This document shows, one piece after another, positions 1-6,477 of a DNA stretch of 8,261 bases. Below the pieces are notes generated by a model. The model searched no databases. It was not told the DNA's origin and worked only from the letters and a program-made list of their open reading frames with translations. This DNA comes from SHLQ01 sp964517125 (lineage in GTDB: Bacteria; Actinomycetota; Acidimicrobiia; Acidimicrobiales; SHLQ01). Position numbers and translations under genes: made by a program. The stretch spans positions 1 to 8,261 of the forward strand of contig CAZFBD010000115.1 of NCBI GenBank assembly GCA_964517125.1, given 5' to 3'. The stretch's first letter is position 1, and each line of letters starts with the position of its first letter.

Positions 1-770
1 CCGGACATGAGCACCGTATGGCGGTCGACTTCGAAGTATCGACCGAAGCTGTACGTGTTGTTGCCGACATCCACCGCGATGACGGCGTCGGAATCGACGG
101 CAGTTGTCAGCTCGGCGAAGATCGCCGCTGACCCCAGGCCCTGTCCCCGGTCGTCCTGCGCTCGGGAGGCCTTTTCGTCTCGCCAGATCTTCCGCCGATC
201 GGCAACCTCGCTCCGGCGATCGACCGAAGCGTTTCCGCTCACCAGTCCGTTGATCTCTTTGGCAACAACTCCGACGTGGCCGAGCAGACCAACGGTGACC
301 GGATGGAACCGTCCGAGCGCCATTGGATCGTGGTCGACCTGAATGATCGGCTTGTAGGGCGAGATGCCGGTGTGATTGGCGAACGATGCGCCAAACGCAA
401 GAATGAGATCGCTCTCGTTCATGAACCAGCTTGCGATCGGCGTTCCCGACCGACCGAGCACGCCGCAGCCAAGTGGGTGATGATCGCTGATCTGGCCCTT
501 GCCCTTGAACGTCGTGGCGACGGGAGCGCCCAAATGCTCCGCCAGCTCGATGATCGCGTCCATGTCCTGACGCGCACCAGCGCCCACGATGATCAGGGGG
601 CGCTCAGCGTCAGCAATCAGGTCCACCGCTGCGTCGAGCGTTTCCGTTGGTGGGGGCGTTGACCGTGGCCATGTGCGTCCCTCGGGGCCCGACGCCGGTT
701 CGTCGCTGGGTTGCACCTGTACTTCGTCGGGGAAGATCAAATGGGCCACGTCGGCTTCGACCAGGGCGGT
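1..770 (-). CDS. Thiamine-diphosphate-dependent enzyme (acetolactate synthase/pyruvate oxidase type), partial, N-terminal domain missing
   Basis: Reading the minus strand from about 770 to the window edge gives roughly 256 continuous residues typical of the ThDP-enzyme superfamily. It opens with the end of the pyrimidine-binding domain (VAHLIFPDEVQ), then a central domain (AERPLIIVGAGAR, GAPVATTFKGKGQI, GCGVLGRSGTPIASWF, FGASFANHTGI, PIIQVDHDPMALG), then the start of the C-terminal ThDP-binding domain (VIAVDVGNNTYSFGRYF). Such enzymes decarboxylate or ligate 2-keto acids in the cytoplasm; the exact substrate cannot be told. The C-terminus lies beyond position 1. The first ~150 residues expected of the family, including the catalytic glutamate region, are absent: upstream in the same frame the reading becomes PDEPHK, which fits the neighbouring Rieske protein. 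No start codon fits this frame near 770, so the gene looks truncated or mis-joined, not merely partial at the edge. Family assignment is firm; function and integrity are not. Confidence 0.8.
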
Positions 771-790
771 CTTGTGCGGCTCATCCGGCC

Positions 791-970
791 GGCTTTCGCA
801 CCGGTGTGTCGCGCTACAACAACGACGAACAGCTGCACAAGTTCTCGTCGTGGATCGAGGAGGGCGACCTCTTCGTCGATCTTGACGAGGTCATGGCGTG
901 GGAGGCCGCGAACCCCCAGCCGTATGATCGCGATGCCTACCAGGGCGCCTACCAGGACGTGCACGGTACG
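791..970 (+). pseudogene. Inverted middle segment of the Rieske protein gene
   Basis: The plus strand reads 60 codons starting GFRTGVSRYNNDEQLHKFSS and ending AYQGAYQDVHGT before a TAG at 971-973. The first part is the normal end of a Rieske domain (GWDY...TGVSRYNN), and PQPYDRDAYQGAYQ..HGT is the linker I recall in Rieske/FMN glutamate-synthase-like proteins. It lies head-to-head with the N-terminal fragment ending at 970. Re-inverting it gives GWDY-GFRTGVS...DVHGT, and the next codons on the minus strand (788-771) read PDEPHK, again matching the family's HGT-x-(D/E)EPH linker. The edges sit at short palindromes, CCGGCCGG (785-792) and TACGTA (967-972). There is no start codon or ribosome-binding site of its own, so it is not an independent gene. 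Confidence 0.75.
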
Positions 971-1176
971 TAGTCCCAGCCATGTACGCCACAGATCAGA
1001 TTGTCGCCTGCAACATGGCCGTCGGCCATGAGCGCTCCCCGGTGCTGGCACCGGCCAAAGAGCACCGAATGGTTCTCGTCGAACCGGACAATGACGAGAT
1101 CCACGTTCGACACGAGCACACCGACCGGCGTGCGGTCTTCGATCTCGGCCCACGTAGCGATCTTGTGGGGTTGCAT
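949..1176 (-). pseudogene. Rieske [2Fe-2S] domain N-terminal fragment (Rieske/FMN glutamate-synthase-like protein)
   Basis: The fragment starts at ATG 1176, preceded by AAAGGA at 8-nt spacing. It codes 69 residues of a Rieske ferredoxin-like domain, with cluster-binding motifs C43-x-H45 (GRCQHRGALM) and C62-x-x-H65 (ICGVHGWDY). After Y69 (codon 972-970) the reading turns into six unrelated residues (VPCTSW) and a stop at 949. The expected continuation is present on the opposite strand at 791-970. In the family I recall (Rieske domain fused to an FMN-binding glutamate-synthase-like domain of ~400 residues) the domain passes electrons to the FMN oxidoreductase; here that large domain is missing. 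The gene follows the small membrane-protein gene on the same strand, separated by two hairpins, so it probably has its own transcript. As it stands it cannot encode a working enzyme. Domain identity is strong; the full-length family is inferred from the re-assembled order. Confidence 0.8.
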
Positions 1177-1242
1177 GAGACGGGTCCTTTCGAGGAGCGA
1201 CGTGCGATTTTCCCGCCGCAGGTTTGCGGTGTCACGGCCACA

Positions 1243-1259
1243 ACCCGACTGGGTCGGGT
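1243..1259. repeat. Hairpin (7-bp stem, 3-nt loop)
   Basis: ACCCGAC pairs with GTCGGGT around TGG. It lies between the membrane-protein gene and the Rieske start, in the putative leader or promoter region of the Rieske gene. No T-run follows on either strand, so its role (secondary terminator, leader structure or none) is open. Confidence 0.4.
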
Positions 1260-1275
1260 CGAATCTGGACAGTTG

Positions 1276-1303
1276 ACCGACCCTCCCCGTGGGGAGGGCC
1301 GGT
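1276..1303 (-). terminator. Probable terminator hairpin after the small membrane-protein gene
   Basis: ACCG-A-CCCTCCCC pairs with GGGGAGGG-C-CGGT around a GT loop: a 13-position stem with a single A·C mismatch. It begins 10 nt after the stop codon of the membrane-protein gene. The stem is very G+C-rich and no convincing T-tract follows on the minus strand, as is common for high-GC actinomycete terminators. Confidence 0.55.
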
Positions 1304-1313
1304 GCGTGGTTGA

Positions 1314-1700
1314 CTACGCCGCGGCTGAGGCCGTCTGACCCCGCTGCATCAGGACGGCGCGCACGCAGATGCCGAGGCAGATGATCTCGATGAGCATGAT
1401 GGCGAAGAAGGCGGCGTTGAACTCGACCATGACGTCGCTGAGTTCGCGGCAGATCGCACCGGCGAATGCGGCGGCGTATCCGGCCGCGTTGCGCATGGCC
1501 ACGGCGACGAGCATGGCGATTCCGAGGCCCATGTTTCGTCCGGCCCAAGACGTGGCCAGGTCATCGGCTCCAGCAACGAAGTTCACCGCTGAAGTCGGAT
1601 CGGCGAGCGCTGAGATTCCGATGACGGTTCCGCCGAGCCCCATGAGGATGGCGAACAGTGTGATGGCGATGTGCACGCCCTCAGCCTTGATGAATTGCAT
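1314..1700 (-). CDS. Small integral membrane protein of unknown function
   Basis: A 128-residue hydrophobic protein. ATG 1700 is preferred because AGGGAG lies 5-6 nt upstream; the frame stays open to 1808, but that extension is polar, low-complexity and not protein-like. Predicted membrane segments are at about residues 9-32 (ITLFAILMGLGGTVIGISAL), 57-82, which carries a polar R70-N71 pair and may be two passes, and 95-117. A charged stretch CRELSD lies between the second and third, and a short polar Ala-rich tail ends the protein. The pattern of a WAGRNMGLG motif before a membrane segment and an RELSD motif after it recalls small DUF4267/DUF4345-type proteins, but I cannot confirm a family. 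It lies 135 nt downstream of gyrB on the same strand, behind the gyrB hairpin, so it is probably transcribed separately. Transport or catalysis cannot be inferred. Confidence 0.75.
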   Translation of the reverse strand: MQFIKAEGVHIAITLFAILMGLGGTVIGISALADPTSAVNFVAGADDLATSWAGRNMGLGIAMLVAVAMRNAAGYAAAFAGAICRELSDVMVEFNAAFFAIMLIEIICLGICVRAVLMQRGQTASAAA

Positions 1701-1810
1701 TGTGACTCCCTGAATCGTTGCGGTTCGATCACCGCAGTTGGATTCTTGGAGTCGGTTCGCGTGTCCGTCGAGGTCACGATGCGACCGGCGCTGGTCGGAA
1801 TGGGACAACC

Positions 1811-1832
1811 CGCGGCGCGCTCGCGCGCCGCG
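1811..1832 (-). terminator. gyrB terminator hairpin (perfect 10-bp stem)
   Basis: CGCGGCGCGC pairs perfectly with GCGCGCCGCG around a 2-nt TC loop, starting 3 nt after the gyrB stop codon on the minus strand. It is very stable but has no T-tract (GGGTTGTCCC follows), so it may be a high-GC terminator or an mRNA 3'-end stabiliser. Confidence 0.6.
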
Positions 1833-1835
1833 TGA

Positions 1836-3779
1836 CTAGATGTCGAGGAAGCGAACGTCTTTGGCGTTCGTCTGGATGAAGTGCTTGCGGCGGCTCACGT
1901 CTTCGCCCATGAGCGTGCTGAACACCTCGTCGGCGATGGCGGCCTGATCAACCGACACCTGCAGCAGGGTTCGGTCGCCCGGGTTCATCGTGGTTTCCGC
2001 CAGCTCCTGCCACTGCATTTCGCCCAGGCCCTTCAGACGCTGGAAGTCCTTCTTGTGCTTGGGGTTGTTCTCGGTGAACAGGTCCTTCTCGCGGTCGTCT
2101 TTGAGGTACATCTTCTCCTTGCCAACCGTGGTGGAGTACAGCGGCGGCTGGGCGATGTAGATGTGGTTGTTCTCGACCAGTTCGCGCATCTGGCGGAAGA
2201 AGAACGTGAGCAGCAACGTGCGGATGTGGCTGCCATCGACATCGGCGTCGGCCAGCAGAATGATCTTGTGGTACCGGATCTTGGTGATGTCGAACTCTTC
2301 GGCGATGCCGGCGCCAATGGCCTGCGCCAGGGTCTGGACCTCGTTGTTCTTGAGCATTTTGTCGATACGAGCACGCTCGACGTTCAGGATCTTGCCGCGG
2401 ATGGGCAGGATGGCCATGGTCCTCGGGTCGCGGGCCTGGATGGCCGAACCACCAGCGGAGTCGCCCTCCACGATGAACAGCTCTCGTTCACGCGGATCCT
2501 TGGAGGAACAGTCCTTGAGCTTCTCAGGCATGCCGGCGCCATCGAGCGCCGTCTTGTTACGAATGGTGTCGCGAGCCGCTCGGGCAGCCTCGCGGGCCCG
2601 CTGCGCGGAAATGGCCTTGTCGATGATGACCCGGCCTTCCTTGGGGTTCTCTTCGAGCCATTCGGCAAGCTTGTCGTTGGTGGCCTTCTCGACCATTGAC
2701 CGGACCGACACGTTGCCGAGCTTGTCCTTGGTCTGGCCCTCGAACTGTGGGTCCTGCAAGCGCACTGAAATGATGGCGGTCAGGCCTTCACGAACGTCGT
2801 CGCCCGAGAGCGATTCCGATTCCTTCAGATAGTTCTTGTCGTGTCCGTAGGCGTTGAGCGTACGGGTGAGCGCCGAGCGGAAGCCGGTCTCGTGCATGCC
2901 GCCGCCACCGGTCGTGATGCCGTTGGCGAAGCTGTGCAGACCATCGGAGTTGAAGCCCGTGTTCCACTGGAACGCGATCTCGACTTCCTGCGTCTCCTCG
3001 ACAACCTCGTAGTAGCCAACCTTGCTGAAGAGCGCTTCCTTCGCCTCGTTCACGTGACTGACGAAGTCGATGATGCCACCCTCGTAGTGGAACTCGATCC
3101 AGCCGTCTTCGTCGGCATCTTCGTGTGGTTCGTCGCGGCGGAGGTCCTGGAACCGGATCTTCAGCCCGCGGTTGAGGAACGCCATCATCTGGAACCGGTC
3201 CAGAAGTGTCTGGGCTCGGAAGTCGGTCTCTTCGAAGATGGTTCCATCGGGCCAGAAGCGCACGGTGGTGCCGGTGCGATCGTCGGGCGCCTTGCCTCGA
3301 ACCTCAAGCTTGGTCTGCACGTTTCCGCCATCGGCGAAGTCCATGTAGTGATGGTCGCCCTGCCGGTCGATCTGGACCTCGACCCGACTGGACAACGCGT
3401 TCACGACCGAGATGCCCACGCCATGCAGACCGCCGGACACCTTGTAGCCGCCGCCACCGAACTTTCCGCCGGCGTGCAGCACGGTCATGACGACCTCGGC
3501 CGCAGACATGCCTTCGTACTTGGGGTGTTCCCCGGTGGGGATGCCGCGACCATCGTCGCGGACCTCGGCCGAACCGTCGGGATGGATGACGACCTCGATG
3601 GCCGAGCAGAACCCGGCCATGGCTTCGTCGACCGAGTTGTCGACGACCTCGTACACGAGGTGATGCAGACCCTGAGGACCGGTGGAACCGATGTACATGC
3701 CCGGGCGCTTGCGAACCGCCTCGAGACCCTCGAGGACGGTGATGTTCTCCGCGCTGTAAGACTCCGGTGAATCAGCCAC
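1836..3779 (-). CDS. gyrB: DNA gyrase subunit B
   Basis: A 647-residue ATPase subunit of DNA gyrase, which with GyrA introduces negative supercoils. Domains in order: GHKL ATPase with EVVDNSVDEA (44-53, catalytic E44 and Mg-binding N48), DDGRGIP (75-81) and GGLHGVG (116-122); transducer domain with the ATP-contacting QTK (349-351); TOPRIM with EGDSAGG (438-444), LPIRGKILNVERAR and DADVDGS (511-517); C-terminal tail with LKGLGEM (582-588) and a FIQTNAKDVRFLDI ending. Length is typical of actinomycete GyrB, without the ~165-residue enterobacterial insertion. Start chosen: GTG 3779, with AAAGGGG about 8 nt upstream; the frame stays open further but is not protein-like. The residue equivalent to E. 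coli K447 is Arg, as I recall for mycobacteria. It is divergent from the beta-lactamase-like gene. dciA, the usual upstream neighbour, is 3 kb away, and gyrA is not downstream. Confidence 0.98.
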   Translation of the reverse strand: MADSPESYSAENITVLEGLEAVRKRPGMYIGSTGPQGLHHLVYEVVDNSVDEAMAGFCSAIEVVIHPDGSAEVRDDGRGIPTGEHPKYEGMSAAEVVMTVLHAGGKFGGGGYKVSGGLHGVGISVVNALSSRVEVQIDRQGDHHYMDFADGGNVQTKLEVRGKAPDDRTGTTVRFWPDGTIFEETDFRAQTLLDRFQMMAFLNRGLKIRFQDLRRDEPHEDADEDGWIEFHYEGGIIDFVSHVNEAKEALFSKVGYYEVVEETQEVEIAFQWNTGFNSDGLHSFANGITTGGGGMHETGFRSALTRTLNAYGHDKNYLKESESLSGDDVREGLTAIISVRLQDPQFEGQTKDKLGNVSVRSMVEKATNDKLAEWLEENPKEGRVIIDKAISAQRAREAARAARDTIRNKTALDGAGMPEKLKDCSSKDPRERELFIVEGDSAGGSAIQARDPRTMAILPIRGKILNVERARIDKMLKNNEVQTLAQAIGAGIAEEFDITKIRYHKIILLADADVDGSHIRTLLLTFFFRQMRELVENNHIYIAQPPLYSTTVGKEKMYLKDDREKDLFTENNPKHKKDFQRLKGLGEMQWQELAETTMNPGDRTLLQVSVDQAAIADEVFSTLMGEDVSRRKHFIQTNAKDVRFLDI

Positions 3780-3863
3780 GAGACATACCCCTTTCGTCGA
3801 GAAATTACGACCATGTAAGTCTACCAGACAGGGGGTGACATTCGGCTCAGACCAGCCGGTTTC

Positions 3864-3892
3864 TTGCGAGTTTTCCACAGGCTGGATTTACT
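3864..3892 (+). promoter_or_regulatory. Possible sigma70-type promoter for the beta-lactamase-like gene
   Basis: TTGCGA (3864-3869) and TTTACT (3887-3892) are 17 bp apart and each match the -35/-10 consensus at 4 of 6 positions. They lie about 56 nt before the ATG at 3948. The spacer contains TTTTCCACA (3871-3879), one mismatch from the DnaA-box consensus TTATCCACA. Single weak match; a candidate only. I found no equally good promoter for gyrB on the other strand of this 168-nt divergent region. Confidence 0.25.
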
Positions 3893-3947
3893 GAAAATTC
3901 AGGTTTCACCGAGCCTTCGGACGACTGGTGCCAACTACTCTCAATCC

Positions 3948-4998
3948 ATGTTCGGATGGCGGTTCCTGACAGGTGCGATCCTGGCGTTCATGGGCCTTCC
4001 GATGGCGTTCCAACCCGCCCCGGCAGACGGTTGCCCCGACGCCTTCGATACCGCGTTTCACGACGCGTTGAGCAGCGACGTTGGCGACCTGACAATCACA
4101 GCCGCCGTTCTCGACACCAGGACGGGATGCGAAATGCACCTGAACCCCGAGCTTCGCCTGACCACCGCGTCGGCGATCAAACTCCACCTGTTGGGCGCCA
4201 CGTTGGAACGCCACGAACAGTCCACCGGCCAACTCTCCCCAACCGATCTGGCCCGCGTGGAACGAATGATCCACTTCTCCCACAACCGTCCGCCGACATC
4301 GGAGCTCTATGTGGCTGCCGGCGTCGCTGGTATGCAGGCATATGGCGACGCCGCCGGGGCCCCCGGAATCTCCCACACGGCCGTGTACGGCATCTCACGA
4401 GCGTCTGCAGCCGAACTCAACGCGGTGGCACTTGCCACCCTCCACGACGGCAGCCCGGGTTCGCTCACGACCTAGAGTCGGGCGGTTGCCCGAGACGTGC
4501 TCGCGGGCGTCCACCACTCGCAGCAGTGGGGAATCTCAGCCGCCGTGCCCGATTTCATGGCAGGCGCTGGCAAAGAACGGCTTCTTCCCGTGTTCGTCGT
4601 CGAACTGTGCGCCGTTCGCCGGCGTATACACGTGGCGGGTCGCCAGCACCGGAGTTGTTCGCGGGCCCGATGGTGAAACGGTCGCCATCAGCATCCTCAC
4701 CGACGGCGCCGCCACACAGGCCGAGGGCATTCGAGCAGTGGAATTCGTGGCGGAGGCAGTGGGGCTCGAACTCTTCGGCGAGCTCGCCTCCGAACGGCCG
4801 GTGGACTCGGCGTCCTGTACAACGGTGAGCACCGGCGACACGACATCGTCCATCGTCGCCCGTCTCGGGCTCCCGGCCCCCAGCTGGGCCGACGTCAAGT
4901 GGGTATCGGGCAACGAGGGTCCCCTCCGAGGACAGCTCATGTGCGCCCCACTCCCCCTGGCCCAAGTCGCAGCGTGCATCTGCGCCCCTCGCCCGTAA
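3948..4998 (+). pseudogene. Secreted class A beta-lactamase-like serine hydrolase with C-terminal LysM-like segment, disrupted
   Basis: From ATG 3948 the protein opens with a signal-peptide-like stretch (MFGWRFLTGAILAFMGLPMA, residues 1-20), then a penicillin-binding/beta-lactamase fold: nucleophile motif S75-A-I-K78 (TTASAIK), and S111-H-N113 in the place of SDN. The frame meets TAG at 4473-4475 (after GSLTT), yet the same frame continues sensibly as SRAVARDVLAGVHHSQQWGI up to about 4555. The rest lies one frame over: ALAKNGFFP (the KTG-like box), TWRVASTGVV, AISILTDG, ending at 4998. The tail from about 4813 (TTVSTGDTTSSIVARLGL, VSGNEGPLRGQLMC) resembles a LysM peptidoglycan-binding unit. 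Two lesions are therefore needed: a nonsense codon and a +1 (or -2) frameshift near 4555-4575. An intact relative would act outside the membrane on peptidoglycan or beta-lactams; which is unknown. No Shine-Dalgarno precedes 3948; a TTG at 3864 is a less likely start because it buries the signal peptide. Confidence 0.75.
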
Positions 4999-5003
4999 CC
5001 AAC

Positions 5004-5018
5004 GGTGCCTGGCACCTT
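5004..5018. repeat. Palindromic repeat copy 1 (GGTGCCTGGCACC)
   Basis: GGTGCC-T-GGCACC, followed by TT, 5 nt after the stop codon of the beta-lactamase-like gene and 7 nt before the assembly gap. The arms form a 6-bp stem with a one-base centre. Identical to copy 2 over these 15 bases. Placed to serve as a terminator for the plus-strand gene. Confidence 0.75.
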
Positions 5019-5025
5019 GACGACC

Positions 5026-5125
5026 NNNNNNNNNNNNNNNNNNNNNNNNNNNNNNNNNNNNNNNNNNNNNNNNNNNNNNNNNNNNNNNNNNNNNNNNNNN
5101 NNNNNNNNNNNNNNNNNNNNNNNNN
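5026..5125. other. Assembly gap (100 N)
   Basis: Exactly 100 undetermined bases, the conventional placeholder for a gap of unknown length. Copies of the same palindrome on both sides suggest that a repeat cluster prevented assembly. Anything, including a gene, could be hidden here. Confidence 0.99.
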
Positions 5126-5166
5126 GTCGCTGGCCACAACCCCTGATTTTTCAGGAACTTCCCACG

Positions 5167-5184
5167 AAGGTGCCTGGCACCTTT
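5167..5184. repeat. Palindromic repeat copy 2 (AAGGTGCCTGGCACCTTT)
   Basis: The best copy: AAGGTGCC-T-GGCACCTT forms an 8-bp stem ending in a short T-run on the plus strand and AAA/TTT symmetry on the minus. It lies between two convergent genes and could terminate transcription both ways. Confidence 0.8.
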
Positions 5185-5193
5185 CGCCTTCAG

Positions 5194-5209
5194 GGAGCCT
5201 GGCACCTTT
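5194..5209. repeat. Palindromic repeat copy 3, degenerate left arm
   Basis: GGAGCC-T-GGCACC-TTT differs from copies 1 and 2 by one base in the left arm (A for T at 5196), which breaks one pair of the stem. Only 9 nt separate it from copy 2, making a tandem pair. Confidence 0.7.
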
Positions 5210-5219
5210 GATATATCAA
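5208..5219. repeat. 12-bp perfect palindrome TTGATATATCAA
   Basis: A perfect A+T-rich palindrome overlapping the T-run of repeat copy 3 and ending 23 nt before the methyltransferase stop codon. It stands out in a G+C-rich region. It could be an operator-like protein site or part of a terminator for the minus-strand gene; the position downstream of both genes favours a 3'-end role. Confidence 0.5.
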
Positions 5220-5242
5220 CCGTGTATCACTGGCGTCGTCGC

Positions 5243-5896
5243 TCAGCGGCGGAGGAGTACCAGCGCTTCGTGGAGTTCGGTGAGACCACGTTCTCGCATG
5301 GGTGCGGCGTTCTCGATGACCGAGACGTCTTCAACCGGTGTCAGCACAAATGCAGGAACGAAGCGTTCGGTGACTTCGGCGTGGGTGACCGAATGGGGTG
5401 GTCCCGACATCTCGCTCTGGTCGTAGGCGAAGGTCACCAGAAAGATCGGCGCAGCCTGCGGCACCACCGCGGTGAGATGGTCGGCGAAGCGAACCCGCAT
5501 CTCGGGCGGCAACGCCACCATGCTCGCCCGGTCGTACACGGCCGCAACGCCGGCGAGCGTGTCGGCGGTGAACGCAAACAGGTCGCCGCACCACAGCTCG
5601 TAGGCCCCGGCCGACGAAACGGTGAAGGCTCCCTCGGTCCGGACTTCGGGTTCGAGTCCAACCCCGGCAAAGAACTCGGAGATTGCGATTGGGCTGAGCT
5701 CCACACCGAGGACCCGGTGCCCGTGGTCGGCCAGCCACACCATGTCCACGCTCTTGCCACACAAGGGAACAAACACGGTGGAACCCTGGGACAGGTTCAG
5801 TTCACTCCAGTGCTCGTCGAGCCACCGGTGCGGCACCTGCTGATCAAAGGCCGTCTGCCCCTGCTCCCACCGTTCGTGCCAGAAGTCTGCGTCCAT
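5243..5896 (-). CDS. tpm: Thiopurine S-methyltransferase family protein
   Basis: A 217-residue cytoplasmic SAM-dependent methyltransferase, the usual length for bacterial TPMT. Family marks are FWHERWEQGQTAFDQ (5-19), the SAM-binding VFVPLCGKSVDM (41-52) followed by ADHGHRVLGVELS, AYELWCGDLFAF, and the family motif YDRASMVALPPEMR. Bacterial members methylate thiopurines in vitro, and some are linked to selenium or tellurium methylation and resistance; the natural substrate here is unknown. ATG 5896 is chosen because GAGGGGA lies just upstream inside the HNH gene and the protein aligns from its first residues; a longer frame to 6100 merely overlaps the HNH gene antiparallel in frame choice. 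The start is one base after the HNH stop codon, so the two genes are probably translated together. The 3' end faces the palindromic repeats and the gap. Confidence 0.92.
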   Translation of the reverse strand: MDADFWHERWEQGQTAFDQQVPHRWLDEHWSELNLSQGSTVFVPLCGKSVDMVWLADHGHRVLGVELSPIAISEFFAGVGLEPEVRTEGAFTVSSAGAYELWCGDLFAFTADTLAGVAAVYDRASMVALPPEMRVRFADHLTAVVPQAAPIFLVTFAYDQSEMSGPPHSVTHAEVTERFVPAFVLTPVEDVSVIENAAPMRERGLTELHEALVLLRR

Positions 5897-5897
5897 C

Positions 5898-6278
5898 TCA
5901 GTTCCCCTCGAAGCTGTACTTCCGGAGCCTACGCAACTCTCTGTCGAGTGGTTTGCGGACCCGACGCTGGCCGCCCTCCTCGGCGATGCGATCGGCGAGC
6001 GCTTCGAGCCGACCGACCAGCCGCAGCCTGTCGGGGCACCAGCCATTTCCCTCGCACTCGTTGGCCCAGTCGGCGAGCGTCCGATGACCACGCCGGCCAT
6101 TGCACCGTCGACAAGCCGCCACCTCGTTCTCGAGCCAGCTCGGCCCGCCCTTCACGCGTGGAATCACATGTTCGGTGGTCGCCTCGACGAGGCCCACATT
6201 CACCGGTCGCCGACACCAGACACACGTGGGTTCGTCACGCTGAAGGATCAGGTCAAGGCGTTCCCGGCGGTTGAGCAT
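5898..6278 (-). CDS. HNH endonuclease-like protein
   Basis: A 126-residue protein with a compact zinc-stabilised HNH domain: CVWC (19-22), then TTEHVIPRVKGG (34-45, catalytic His37), LENEVAACRRCNGRRG (49-64) with the second CxxC (56-59) and Asn60. The C-terminal half is basic (RLRLVGRLEALADRIAEEGG, RRVRKPLDRELRRLRKYSFEGN) and probably helical. The type resembles stand-alone HNH proteins common in actinomycetes, whose roles (DNA nicking, phage-like or repair functions) are mostly unproven. Start ATG 6278 has GGTGGA upstream. No signal peptide, methyltransferase specificity partner or restriction partner is next to it; the following gene encodes a thiopurine methyltransferase, not a DNA methyltransferase, so a restriction-modification pair is unlikely. 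The coupling to tpm (1-nt gap) is clear from sequence, but its biological meaning is not. Confidence 0.9.
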   Translation of the reverse strand: MLNRRERLDLILQRDEPTCVWCRRPVNVGLVEATTEHVIPRVKGGPSWLENEVAACRRCNGRRGHRTLADWANECEGNGWCPDRLRLVGRLEALADRIAEEGGQRRVRKPLDRELRRLRKYSFEGN

Positions 6279-6477
6279 CGTGATTCCACCGTACTTACGT
6301 CGACCCGCCGCCGACGGCCTCCGCGGCCCTGCATCGTGAACGCTGGAACATGATCAATCGTCACTAGGTTGTCCGATACCCCCAACACCCACAGATGAGC
6401 TCCGTGGTCGATTCTGGACAGGCACCCAACCGGCCAAACCGAGCCGACATCCGCCCGGTGGGTTTGCGTCCAAGCGA

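Noticed and set aside
785..972. Phase-variable invertible switch at the Rieske segment
   Set aside because: The two ends (CCGGCCGG and TACGTA) are different palindromes, not inverted copies of one recombination site, and no invertase gene is nearby.
1881..2699. Long open frame on the plus strand opposite gyrB, and similar ones at 2841-3770
   Set aside because: Antisense shadows typical of high-GC genes; the translation has no family resemblance while the minus strand is unmistakable gyrB.
3871..3879. TTTTCCACA as a DnaA box near gyrB
   Set aside because: A single site with one mismatch; no cluster or A+T-rich unwinding region. The origin is expected near dnaA/dnaN, beyond the right edge past recF.
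4309..4560. Frame-1 reading over the middle of the beta-lactamase-like gene
   Set aside because: Before about 4560 it is a shadow; family-like sequence is in the 3948 frame there and moves to this frame only afterwards.
5222..6274. 350-codon plus-strand open frame across the tpm/HNH genes
   Set aside because: Antisense to two clearly recognisable minus-strand genes; low-complexity translation without motifs.
5243..6278. HNH gene plus methyltransferase as a restriction-modification system
   Set aside because: The methyltransferase has thiopurine-methyltransferase family motifs, not DNA-methyltransferase motifs such as DPPY or PCQ.
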